Program-made: the position numbers and the translations under genes
NCBI GenBank assembly: GCA_007844125.1
Contig: CM017558.1
Coordinates: forward strand, 50,675,831-50,739,830
From: Sinonovacula constricta
Lineage: Eukaryota; Mollusca; Bivalvia; Cardiida; Solecurtidae
DNA length: 64,000 nt
Direction of reading: 5' to 3'
Shown here: piece by piece, positions 38,983-48,754 of the stretch
How the letters are laid out: each line of letters opens with the position of its first letter
Position numbering within the stretch: the stretch's first letter is position 1
The notes under the pieces: generated by a model
Told to the model about the DNA's origin: nothing
Databases searched by the model: none
The model's input: the letters and a program-made list of their open reading frames with translations, nothing else

Positions 38983-39890
38983 GATTTCCCGATAGCTTAT
39001 ATATTTCAGTTGTTGCCATTTATATTTAAGAAGAAAAATAATTTGCCCAAACCAGAAATAACCGTGGTTGTTACCCCATTGAATTCTATTATGAAGGATC
39101 AAGTCAATTAAATCATATTTTCTAAAAAGTTAATGTTGACATTACCCAACCACGCACTTCAACAATGTAAACGCTAAAAAAGCATACCATTACGGTCAGT
39201 CGTATATCTGATCATATAATTATTTATAAGAAAATCATAACAATAACTCATTCATTCAATATCATCCATGAAAACACTCAAACAAACAATGAAAATCTCA
39301 TGCTTACCTATTCTTCAGTGTGCATTTAGAATTTCGTATTTAATTGTTCATAGTGATCACGCGAGGTCACATTCAGGGACGGACTACTTTCTCTTCATAT
39401 GATTCCCGAGGTCTATTTCCGAAGAAATCGCCGAGGGGTCCCGAGTGATAGTGTGTTCTGGCGACCGACTGGGTGGCTCAGTGGCAGAGTATCGGACTGG
39501 TTCGTCGAAAAAAAAGTGACCTCCCTCCCTGTGCGAACCAAATAGAAAATGTTGCAAAATGTGGATTGAGGATTTTGTCCGACTTTGAAAACATTTGCGG
39601 AAATATTTTGTCCGCTTATGCTAAAATAAAAGAAGCGGATTTTGTTCGGGAGGATTTGTGTCCATACACCCGTCGACGGGTATTGTTTTTTTGCGATGCA
39701 CAGTTGTCGGAATATATGGCAAATTGTAATGATAACTGTCGATGAAATATTTGGCTTCATGTTCAGTAATGTGACGACAATAGGTCTTCGTACATCTGTT
39801 GGGATCTCCAGCGAGCAACTGTGACGCATTTTTGCGTGACTGAATTTAGTAAATGTAAAATCGTTTCTGTAAGCCGTACTTCTTTCAAAG
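38983..39890. other. Upstream region of the signal-peptide first exon
   Basis: Contains a tRNA A-box-like stretch 'gggtggctcagtggcagagt' at 39471-39490, probably a SINE head remnant because no B box follows. No TATA box was clearly placed. A 188-residue minus-strand frame overlaps this region and exon 1 antisense; it is judged a shadow. Confidence 0.4.
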
Positions 39891-39982
39891 ATGGTTAGTT
39901 CCAAAACTGGAAAATGGGTAGTGTTTTCGATCATTCTTCTAGCAACGATACGACACTGTGTCGCCGCTAACAACAACACAAG
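39891..39982 (+). CDS. UPF0462 gene exon 1 (signal peptide)
   Basis: Thirty codons plus two bases. Short polar/basic start MVSSKTGK, hydrophobic core VVFSIILLA, then a small-residue region ending VAA before NNNT, a plausible signal-peptidase site. Donor acaag|gtaatt. The codon split across the junction becomes AGC (Ser). Confidence 0.8.
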
Positions 39983-42900
39983 GTAATTAAAGACATTTTA
40001 ATTTAATTTCTGTTACTGACAAGGACAATCTTTATCAGAAAGGTGTGCATCTTTCTGTTTTCGCATTAGCAATGTAAATTAGGTTACAAACCTAAAATGA
40101 ATATACGTTGGATGCGCTATTTAATGTACACCATGCTTTCTTTTATTTGCATTGTCTGGTCTTATATCGCCACAAAGTACAACTAGATTTTTTGTCAATA
40201 CACAATCTATGTATGTTTTATTCTTTTCTTGTTTTTGCGAAAGGTTTTCACGTGATTTTTGTCTCTTTATCAGTGTTAAATAGCTGTTGTAAATATTACG
40301 TTCTTTAAAATCTCACAGGAATGGATTGGGTAGTGCTTTGTGTCATAATCAGACCCTTATTAGAACTATGTTATGGATCAAAGTTTCTAACGACGTAATA
40401 TACGCTAGCTATAGATTTCAGATGATAAGGCGACTTGGTCACAGTTGCGCTGTTTTTGTCTCCGTACATGTAGTATTAACAATCACAGTGGATAATGGAA
40501 TAAAGTATTATATTAGAACTTAAGATTATAAGTGAACATGCCGTCCTTCTAAAGTGTGTGTTGTCTTTAAGATGGGAGAATCCAAATCGACGTTACGCTT
40601 TTTACCCTATGCTAAATCAATATTGACGCAATGATTCGATACATAAGAAGGGTATCGTATGGTTCTCTTATTTACACAACAATGTTAGAACTAATGGTAA
40701 GTTACGCCATTTAAAAATATAAACATAATAAACATGTTTTATCTTGCTGAGGTCAGACTTTAAGTGTAAAACAAAACTCGCTCGGGCGAAAGTTTTCAAT
40801 GGGAGGTCTTCCATCTGGGTGCCGGTGATTCTAGTTAGACAATTTTCTTGTGTGATAACACAACCCAAAATACAAAGACCATTATTGCTTGTATGCATTT
40901 GTATGCTGTGTAAATCAGATACTATTGTTCCAGCCTACGGTTTGTCATCGGTAAGACGTGGGACGACCAGCCGCTGCACCATGAGAAAGCGGAAGTGACG
41001 TTTAGTCGAGCCCCGAGTGATATGGTAGAGATGAGGGTTCGAGCCCCGTTCTATAATGACCCTCCGGCACCCAGCGGTGCAGCCGGGACCGCCTTCAGCG
41101 GGCTGTGGGACTATGAAGGTAAATGTTTGCCGAAATATTGACTTAAGAAAGTGTGTAGTTAAATTTTTATAATATTGATTTTAGATAGTGAGGTTCAAGG
41201 CGAAAATTATAAGTTTAAGATAGGGTGTAGTTAGATGTTTATATAACTGGTATGGAACAATGTGTTGTTAAAAATGATTCGTTTTAAGATTGTGTGCAGT
41301 TAATTGTTTGTATTTTTATTTAAGATAATGTGTAGGTGAATGCTTACATGATTTGTTTAAGATAGTGTGTAGTTAAATGTTTGTCTTATTGATTAATGAA
41401 AGAGTGAAATTACATCTGTGCCCACCGGACAGGTACGGGAGGCCCTGGGTTCGATCCCGGGCCGCGACATACCAAAGTCGTAAAAAATGGCAGTGGTATA
41501 GCTCCTTTGCTAACGCTCAAGCAAATATAAAGGTAGTTCAACGACTGGTTGGCTCAGTGTCAGGATAATGTGACTGGGTGTGGTATCATGCCAGGTGTTC
41601 AGGGCATGCTATACACAGTGAAGGCAGCGCACTACATCTGCCTCAAGTGGACTCCGTCTCCGGATAACTGCAATACTGTTGGTGGGAACATAAACCCAAT
41701 AAACAAACAAAATCCGTGCCCCGGATGCTGGTAGCTTAATTAAAGTTCGCACTACTGTACTGTACTAAATTTGTTAAAAAAAATACGTTTCATTAAAATT
41801 AGGGATAGGACATAATTACAATTATATTCCTAGGACAATTATAAAGTATATGAATTTTGAACTTGCATTAGACGATATGAATGGACATGCAAGGTAAGCC
41901 TAACTGGAAAGCGCTGGGACAGGACCCGAGAATAAACACAACTTTGGAACAATCAGTTGGCGAACGTGCTGGAACCGGTTGTTAGAGCTTACCCTTTGGA
42001 CATCTTGGTGTTGTTTTTCATCAAGGACAAACAGTAGCTAAATACATTGCAACAAAGCTAGATAGATAGCTCTAAGCATCTGCATGGACAGAGAGGCAGT
42101 GGCACAACTAACAGTATTTACAACAAACAATATATTAATATATGCAACCATTAAAGTATGAACAGTATATACAAAATGATATATGCCTCGGCAGATAAAC
42201 ATTGTAACGATTTAAAACCAGAAGTTCGTTGTAAGATGGATTTTAACATGCTCTGTTAACAAGATCATTATTTACATTGTGTCCTTTATTAATATTAGAG
42301 ACATTGACCTCAGTTAGAAAATACAAACATATAAGAATCTGTGCACATGTTGTCGGTATCTGACGGTTGTTCTTATTGCAGATTATAAGAACTCTTCCGT
42401 AAATTACACATTTTAACCTCTTTCTGAGAGGACCTATGACCTTTAACTGACCTTTAACTACAGTCGAACCTCGTTATCTTGATTTTGAAGGGACTGACAA
42501 TTTTATCGAGTTATGAATATAATCGGCTTGTGAATTGTTAAATTAGAACCATTTGCGTAAGAAAATTAACAAAACTTACGACCAAAAGCACACATTATTT
42601 TAGCACCTCAGTACAATAAATCAGTGGAATATGAAGAAAATATTAATATAACACTTGCATGTTTACATATCAAGGAAACGGTGAATTGTAACAATTACTC
42701 TAACGTAATATCCGGATAGTCCGGCTCGTGTTGCCTCCATTGTTGTCACTTGACAGTTCGCTTATGTACTTGTATTATGTATTGAGACGATGTACTTTTG
42801 TATAAGTCTAATAAAAGATCTGTTCTGTTCTGTTCTGTTCTTATTTTAATTGGTTTCACAGTTTTGACTGAGAGCAAAAGGTTTCACACCTCTGCAATCG

Positions 42901-45900
42901 AGAGCAAACAGGGCAGACCGACTTAGTCCAGGTATAATTAAGTTGATTCATTGACTTAGGGACCAGTAAAATTAATCGACTTATGATTAATCATATTTAT
43001 TCCATGACTTATCAACTTTTACTACTGCATAAACCGTTGAAGTCACTTGTATCATGTTAACATGTTGCAGTTGTCGAAGCCTTTTTCCTTTCCGAGTCCG
43101 GAAAATACTTGGAAATAGAACTTTGTCCGTAAGTTTATTTTCTTCGTGAATGTTTTCTATTGTCTTATTTTTAGTTATATTTTGTCTTTTGAATATTACT
43201 ATTAAAGTTCTTTACATGTTCATATCAAAGAACAGATCTCTAACTATTGTTCTAGCTTGAATGCATGAAGGAAGAGTATTTATTAAACAGTGCCCATTAA
43301 AGCGTCGCTGATAGCACAATTTACATGGTCAGAGTGGTAAGAACTACCAATAAATCCACGTTTCCATTCATTTACATCTTTATTAATATAGGTGTAAACT
43401 TTATCAAGACCTATACACTAGTATACCGTCTAACTTCCGTGTTTCATTATCCAACCTTGTTGTGTTTTCCAGTTAAAATCGTGTTAACCGTTTTGATGTA
43501 TATTGCATCGGATTAGCCTGTTGCATGTCCATTACAGGCACGGTCAGCACCTACTTCTGTTGCTAAATGGTAGAAGAAACATGATCAGGGTAAGATTCCA
43601 TAACCTCTCTTCTTTCTTTGTGTTTTCTTTTATCTACCTCACCTAGTATAGTCTGACATTGTGTCTGTCCGCCTACATGTATGACTGTTTCTGCCTTGCC
43701 TTGCCTTGCCTTGCCTTGCCTGGCTTTGCCTCGCCTCGTCTTGCCTGTGACTTGGTCATGTTTGATCTCAGACTACAATAAGCATAGTGTATTAACCCAA
43801 CACAAAGCTATATATAGGTAAAATGCTGCCCTCAAGACCAATCTACGGTTGTCTTCAATTAATAATTGCTTATTTGCTTTTTTTTTAAATTAAAGATAAA
43901 CAATTGTATCTTAAAGAGTTATTGCACCATACTTGAAACGTACTTAATTTCACCGGTTTCCTATGGCCAGTTATCCATCCGGTACAGCGCCGACGTCATA
44001 GGCATCCATTGGTGGGCATGACTTACTCCCCGCAGCACATTTGCTTATGCGATGTGTACTACTGTAATTGGTCTCGGTTGTAATTTGTCATATATGTTAA
44101 TAAATAAGTGATTTGATATAGGCCCTGATACAGGGCCTATATCAAATCACTTATTTATTGACTATTTTATTAAATAACTATTTATAATCTAATTTAGTTC
44201 ACAATCTTTCTTTAAAATATTCTGGAAACGTTCAACTTCAAATAGTGGGTGGGGTGCAGAGTCTAAATGTTGGATTCCTTCTAGTTTGGCAATGATTTGA
44301 TCTGCTTGACATTCACTCAAGCGTTCTAATTCTAAAATGTCGTTAGCCAACAACTCCAGCATACGTTCTCCTCCCGATATATCTTCAAATATTATAAATT
44401 TATTTGTTTACGATGTACTTCTTTAACAGCGTTGATTGTCTGAGTGCTATCGTCTGCTGCCGTTTTTTTTTGTGTGCATGTAAATTTCACTGTCATGAAA
44501 ATCCCAAATCTGTGGCTATCGGCACGTAAGGTTGAAGGTTTCATACCACCATATTGTTAAAAATTATTTCATGTTGTCAAATGATCTCGAACTGGTTTAA
44601 GGTTTAAATATTTCAAGCAAAAGTATCTTCAATCGACAAAAATACAAGATGGCTGCCATTTCAGCTAAAATCTATATGACTTTTTGGCCCTGCTCTAGCA
44701 GCCAATTAAATTGCCCAAAATGTGGGCTTTATATCTATACGACTTTTCGGCCCCGGACCGGAAAGTGATATAGATATTGGCCACTCTCTACCATCGGCTC
44801 ATACATTCACCTCTGTTATTGGCTCACTTTATGTCGGGACTACTTTCGATCCACGTGACTGCCTCGTGGATCACGTCCATGTTTATTTACAAATGCGCAT
44901 TAATATCACTATGTCATTCTTCCAAAAATAGTGCGCTTGAATTAATTAAATATCTTTAATTATTTACTTCAATATATGTCTTTTTTAGTAGATGTTTATT
45001 CATTTTATGTACAAGTATTATTTTAATTTGAAAATATCCTTAAAATAACACTTAAAAATTTCCGTCAAAAATCTTGACGTGAGCCCATTGCAGAGGTGTC
45101 TGAGAGTGGAACGAACGACAACTCTGCATGGGAGATTGGATATTGGCCCGCTTATTTGAAATGCCACTGCATTATTATGCCAGGCATTAAACAATTTACA
45201 GGGCTAATAATACACAGTTATTTAATAAGTTTACTCAATTGCCTTTTGTACAGGACCAGTTGCCTATCCAGTACAATGCCACTATCTCGGGGACCCATTG
45301 GGAGGGCGTGGCACTCATCCCTCTGCACTACTTCCCGCCTGCCGTCAGCAAGTTCAACGCATACGCCATTCACGGCTCGAATTCGAACCGGCAATACGAG
45401 GCTTACAATGCTGTGATAGGGGACCAGCCAGATTTGTAAGTGTTTTTAATGTGCCAGTGATTAAATCCTTGTTTTTGGTCATTTATGAACTTTTTTAACT
45501 TCATTATGAACACTGTGATTGAAGACCATTTATGCTAATTTGTAAGTGTCAGGTTCAGACCTGGTAAGAAATAATCCAGTTAACTGTGGCTGTAGAAAAT
45601 TACACTGTAAAAGGGCTGTGTAAGCCGGTGCCAAGCGGTCAGAGTAGCAGACTTTAGGATGAAAACTATTTTGCAACAAAATCTTGGACTAACCTTTTTT
45701 TGCATCATCGTTTATATAGAGATATTCATCTGGGGTATTCCTATACTTATAGAACAAAAGTAGTCTTTATGACGACAGTGGGACTGTTGCGACTTGTACA
45801 AAATTAACAAAACAAATCCATGTTTTTAAGCATTGAATTCCCATTAGTTGCCTTTAAGCCACCTGATCATTTGCTCAGGGTGAGCTGTTGTTCTCCACCG

Positions 45901-47063
45901 TCACGCGTCCAGTGTCGGCCAACATTCTTTAAACTACCTCTCTAAAACCGCTAGGCCCATATTCAACCTCACTTCTTTAGAAGCTTCAGTAGGCAGAGGA
46001 ACAAATTGTTGTTTAAACAATTTTGATGTATCAAAAAACATGACCGCAAGGGGCTTGGTCATTTCCATATATTGCCATATCGTAAACTGCTAAAGTCTTC
46101 TTATCAGAAACTACAAGGACAGAAGACGTGATAATTGGTAAACATCTGCCATAGGTAGACCGCTGTTAAATTTGTTCAAACAATTTTTATCTCTCAAAAC
46201 GCATGGCCACCAGGGACGTGGCCGTTTTCCATATGTAGCTGTATAGGAAAACTTTGAAAATCTTCAACTCAGAAACAAGAACTTGATATCTTGTATGTAT
46301 GTGCCTTGGCTGCCACTGTATTAAGATAGTTTCATGAAATGTATGAGTAAGTTTACTGCTGCGGGTGTCTTAGTAATAATTAAATCAATCAAAAACGTGA
46401 GCACCAGGGGCTTGGCATTTGTCATAGGGGTGTATTGTAAAACTTGGAAAAACTTCTTGAAAGAGTTATAAGAACTTCAACCCATGATATTTGTTATACA
46501 TCTGATGATGGTGGCTATCTATCAAGATTATAAAAATGTTGACAAATCAAACAGCATGGTTGACTGATGCAATGATATACTTCACACTTGGCTTTTAATG
46601 AAAAGCTTTTTAAGCTTCTTGTCAGACCAGGCTTCCTGGAAAAATTGAAGCTGTTTATCTCGATGTTTCCTGTCGACCCTTCTATTAACAATGTTACAGT
46701 TGTTCTGGTCAGTTTAAAATATGCTCTACGTCTACGGCGCTGAGGTGAGATAAATTCCGCTGTCAATGCCCTCTTGGTATTAATCCAATGTTACAGTTAT
46801 ATCCCATCAGTAATGGCTGGATGTCGTCACACTGTTCAATTTTATTATGTTCATGTCAGTTTATCAGTTACAACAAACTAGTTTTAGTAATACTTGTTCA
46901 AATGAGACGTATTTGAATACTGTGTATATTCATTTTAAATGAACACAGTACGTTTTATTTCAGCCATCGTCTTGAGTATTTCGTCCCGATAGACTTCACG
47001 AAGATCGCCCCTGAAAACTCCAACCCCTCCTTATACACTTCGACCTTCTGGCAACAGGCTTAG
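39891..47063 (+). CDS. UPF0462 family protein (C4orf33 homologue), six exons, predicted secreted
   Basis: Joined exons 39891-39982, 40934-41118, 43071-43128, 43538-43589, 45254-45435 and 46964-47063 make 669 bases, 222 residues plus stop. All introns are GT/AG and phases run 2, 1, 2, 0, 2 without conflict. Landmarks match human C4orf33: TWDDQPLHHE, APFYNDPPAPSGAAG, LWDYE-VVEAFFL, YLEIELCPHGQHLLLLLNGR, THWEGVALIPLHYFPP, KFNAYAIHGS and FHRLEYF near the C-terminus. The family has no established biochemical function; its beta-sandwich-like pattern has been compared with carbohydrate-binding modules, which is not shown here. Unlike the roughly 200-residue human protein, this one starts with a signal-peptide-like segment (KWVVFSIILLATIRHCVAA), implying export. 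Start choice: purine at -3 and G at +4. An alternative first exon is proposed at 35949. Confidence 0.88.
40934..41118 (+). CDS. UPF0462 gene exon 2
   Basis: Acceptor tattgttccag|c, donor tatgaag|gtaaat, phase 2 in and phase 1 out. Encodes the strongly conserved TWDD and APFYNDPPAP segments and LWDYE. Confidence 0.88.
41425..41705 (+). mobile_element. SINE family B, 5'-truncated copy
   Basis: Starts within the head (caggtacgggaggccctggg), B box 'gggttcgatcccgggcc', same body and (aaac) tail as 34617-34941 with about 10% differences by eye. Flanks 'gtgcccaccgga' (left) and 'gtgccccgga' (right) look like a slightly decayed target duplication. Confidence 0.82.
42700..42841 (+). mobile_element. 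LINE-type 3' tail with (TGTTC)n
   Basis: 'gtattgagacgatgtacttt' and 'gtctaataaaagatctgttc' precede three to four tgttc repeats, typical of non-LTR elements ending in short tandem repeats. No coding part is present, so it is a severely 5'-truncated copy. The family is not identified. Confidence 0.45.
43071..43128 (+). CDS. UPF0462 gene exon 3
   Basis: Acceptor catgttgcag|tt, donor tgtcc|gtaagt. Encodes VVEAFFLSESGKYLEIELC; the human counterpart region has the same VVEAFFL...YLEVELCP pattern. Confidence 0.88.
43538..43589 (+). CDS. UPF0462 gene exon 4
   Basis: Acceptor cattacag|g, donor atcagg|gtaag, ending in phase 0. Encodes HGQHLLLLLNGRRNMIR, matching the HGQHLVLLLSGRRN block of the family. 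Confidence 0.88.
43693..43722. repeat. (CCTTG)n microsatellite
   Basis: Five to six ccttg units shortly after exon 4. Confidence 0.8.
44099..44159. repeat. Perfect 29-bp inverted repeat with a 3-bp loop
   Basis: Arms 44099-44127 and 44131-44159 are exact reverse complements around 'ata'. The inner part reads ggccctg-ata-cagggcc. It sits 29 bp beyond the stop codon of the unidentified minus-strand coding fragment, inside intron 4 of the UPF0462 gene. The lack of mismatches suggests recent origin or active maintenance. Confidence 0.92.
44189..44544 (-). pseudogene. Unidentified coding fragment, probably frameshifted
   Basis: Two consecutive minus-strand frames look coding. Segment 1 (44544-44392, 50 residues, MKPSTLRADSHRFGIF...INAVKEVHRKQ) ends at a TAA. 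Segment 2 (open from about 44405, internal ATG at 44362, stop at 44189) reads KFIIFEDISGGERMLELLAN... and LEGIQHLDSAPHPLFEVERF, ending KKDCELN. They are one base out of register near 44395-44410, most simply a one-base indel. Residue composition (acidic/amphipathic, few low-complexity runs) differs from surrounding chance frames. No family was recognised. It could be the C-terminal end of a mobile-element or captured gene lying antisense in the UPF0462 intron. Confidence 0.4.
44560..45253 (+). other. UPF0462 intron 4, right part
   Basis: Contains two similar stretches, 'aaatctatatgactttttgg' at about 44669 and 'tatatctatacgacttttcg' at about 44729, an internal short duplication. No exon supported. 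Confidence 0.4.
45254..45435 (+). CDS. UPF0462 gene exon 5
   Basis: Acceptor ttttgtacag|gac, donor gattt|gtaagt, phase 0 in and 2 out. Encodes DQLPIQYNATISGTHWEG, then LIPLHYFPPAVSKFNAYAIH, parallel to WEGKAYLPWSYFPPNVTKFN in the human protein. Confidence 0.9.
45860..46560. repeat. Dispersed repeat in intron 5 with three diverged internal units
   Basis: Begins 'gccacctgatcatttgctca'. Three units then carry a shared core: 'catgaccgcaaggggcttgg' (46040), 'gcatggccaccagggacgtg' (46199) and 'cgtgagcaccaggggcttgg' (46396), each followed by 'tttccatat..' or its relative, 'gtaaaac' and a '..tcttc' motif. Spacing is 160-200 bp. From memory this resembles a repeat common in bivalve genomes; the class is not established here. 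Confidence 0.55.
46964..47063 (+). CDS. UPF0462 gene exon 6 (C-terminus)
   Basis: Acceptor cgttttatttcag|c completes Phe, then HRLEYFVPIDF and ...TSTFWQQA before TAG at 47061. Matches the FHCLEYFKSF position of the human protein, with a different short tail. Confidence 0.88.
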
Positions 47064-47223
47064 TGGACCTAGCTTCGTTCCAGTGTTCCAACCTATTTGT
47101 TTGTGCAACATGCGTTTTATGTCACTAATGTCACAATATTATGTCATTTTAGCCAGATAATGTCACTTTTTATATTGTATAATTTGTGCAATTATTTCCA
47201 TGTTGCTTAACATTGTTTTCCAG

Positions 47224-47229
47224 ATTAAA
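47224..47229 (+). terminator. Poly(A) signal ATTAAA for the UPF0462 gene
   Basis: ATTAAA 161 bases after the stop, followed by a GT/T-rich stretch (gctgtgttgttttc), the usual context for cleavage. A second attaaa lies about 25 bases further on. Confidence 0.6.
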
Positions 47230-47330
47230 GCTGTGTTGTTTTCATTTACATTAAACTGTTGCGAGTGTTTCTTATTTCTATTAAAGCGACTTGGTACACA
47301 CTATTATCTTTATGGATCTGTTTAAAACAG

Positions 47331-47780
47331 CAAAACACACATGCACACATACACATGCGCGCGCGCACACACACTTACACGCATACACTTACGCGCGCAC
47401 ACACACACGTGTGCACACATACACACATGCACACATACACATGCGCGCGCGCACACACACTTACACGCATACACTTGCGCGCGCACACACACACACGTGT
47501 GCACACATACACACATGCACACATACACATGCGCGCGCGCACACACACTAACACGCATACACTTGCGCGCGCACACACACACGTGTGCACACATACACAC
47601 ATGCACACATACGCATGCGCGACCACACACACTTACACGCATACACTTGCGCGCGCACACACACACACACGTGTGCACACATACACACATGCACACATAC
47701 ACATGCGCGCGCACACACACGTACACGCATACACTTGCGCGCACACACACACACACGTGTGCACACATACACATGATACA
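47331..47780. repeat. CA/CG alternating higher-order array (about 86-90-bp period)
   Basis: Five repeats of a compound unit: 'gcgcgcgcacacacac', 'ttacacgcatacacttgcgc', 'acacgtgtgcacacatac', 'acacatgcacacatacacat'. Almost pure alternating purine-pyrimidine, so strongly Z-DNA-prone. Long frames on both strands are artefacts. Confidence 0.92.
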
Positions 47781-48754
47781 TACTTATGTCTGGGTTGTTT
47801 GGTGCTTCATGTGCTGGAATACACGAACAATTTTATTACATGGCTGATGTTTAATGTTTAAAAACACAAAATTGTCATGTTGATGTTTAATGTTAGTTTT
47901 GTTTAATCCGATTATCTCAAAAAGTCTCCAGTGTCAACAATGTTATCTTGTTATCTAACGTGCACGCACAAATACACATCAATATTAAACGTCCGCGCAC
48001 ATATGAAAATAGTAAATTCTCATGAGTAATGATGGAGGTGTGTCCGCACAAGGAATCGTTAACAAACGGACAAACATACGGACGGAAAGAACAATTTGAC
48101 GAATGATCCAAGACAATATCATAATCCTGCACGCAATCTTACAAAACTTAAACATCGATGGCTTAACGCGGAAAGATTTTCATACTATATTCGTCCATCT
48201 ACCATTTTAGTAACGTCGATCATTAGAAAGCATCATTTTTCCATATTAATATTTGTAAACTCACGTGCCTGTATTACAGCAACACATTTCTTAACAAGTT
48301 TGCATTAAATTCTTGTTTTCGAAAAGATGCGATATTCTCTCGGGTTGAGTTGTTGTTGATGATGATACTGCTGCTGCTAAATATGATGATGTTGCTGTTG
48401 TCTCAAAAATGGCGCACAATGTCAAAGGTAAATACAAAAAACAATTAGCTATGTGTTTTAACCTCTAGATTGCCCTAAGAATGAAAATGTTGATTTGTTA
48501 TTCTTGCCTTTGTCTCATGTTCTATGTATTTGTCTCACTTAGACTACAGAAGATGTTGATGTCCCATAATAACAATTTATAACAAAATTAATTTGAAGTA
48601 CAGTGCTACTATTATCCTGTCAAAGACTGTCAAATTACCATTTCATGATTAACATGGTTGTGTATTTTATGAATAATTCAGGCATTGGAAAATTACACAA
48701 ATCATTAGGTAACTTAAGTATAAACTGTATTGAATTTATAAAAGCAATGCCTTC
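47781..48754. other. Unannotated DNA
   Basis: No supported gene. A short gatgatgat/gctgctgct patch lies at 48355-48400. Confidence 0.4.

Larger units (their letters stand above)
41119..43070 (+). other. UPF0462 intron 2 with a SINE and a LINE tail
   Basis: Holds a family B SINE (41425-41705), a possible pogo-type MITE terminus 'cagtcgaacctcgttatctt' at 42463, and a retroelement 3' tail ending in (tgttc)n at 42841. No other exon was recognised. Confidence 0.6.

Noticed and set aside
39413..39979. 188-residue minus frame
   Set aside because: Antisense to the signal-peptide exon and its upstream region; no similarity.
41031..41047. B-box-like gggttcgagcccc inside UPF0462 exon 2, suggesting a SINE-derived exon
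   Set aside because: The encoded residues (VRAPF) lie in a block conserved with the vertebrate protein, so the match is coincidental.
42463..43050. Complete pogo-type MITE starting 'cagtcgaacctcgttatctt'
   Set aside because: The left terminus looks right but no matching inverted right end or TA duplication could be placed.
47259..47861. His/Thr/Ala-rich frames up to 200 residues
   Set aside because: Translation of the CA/CG array, open on both strands.
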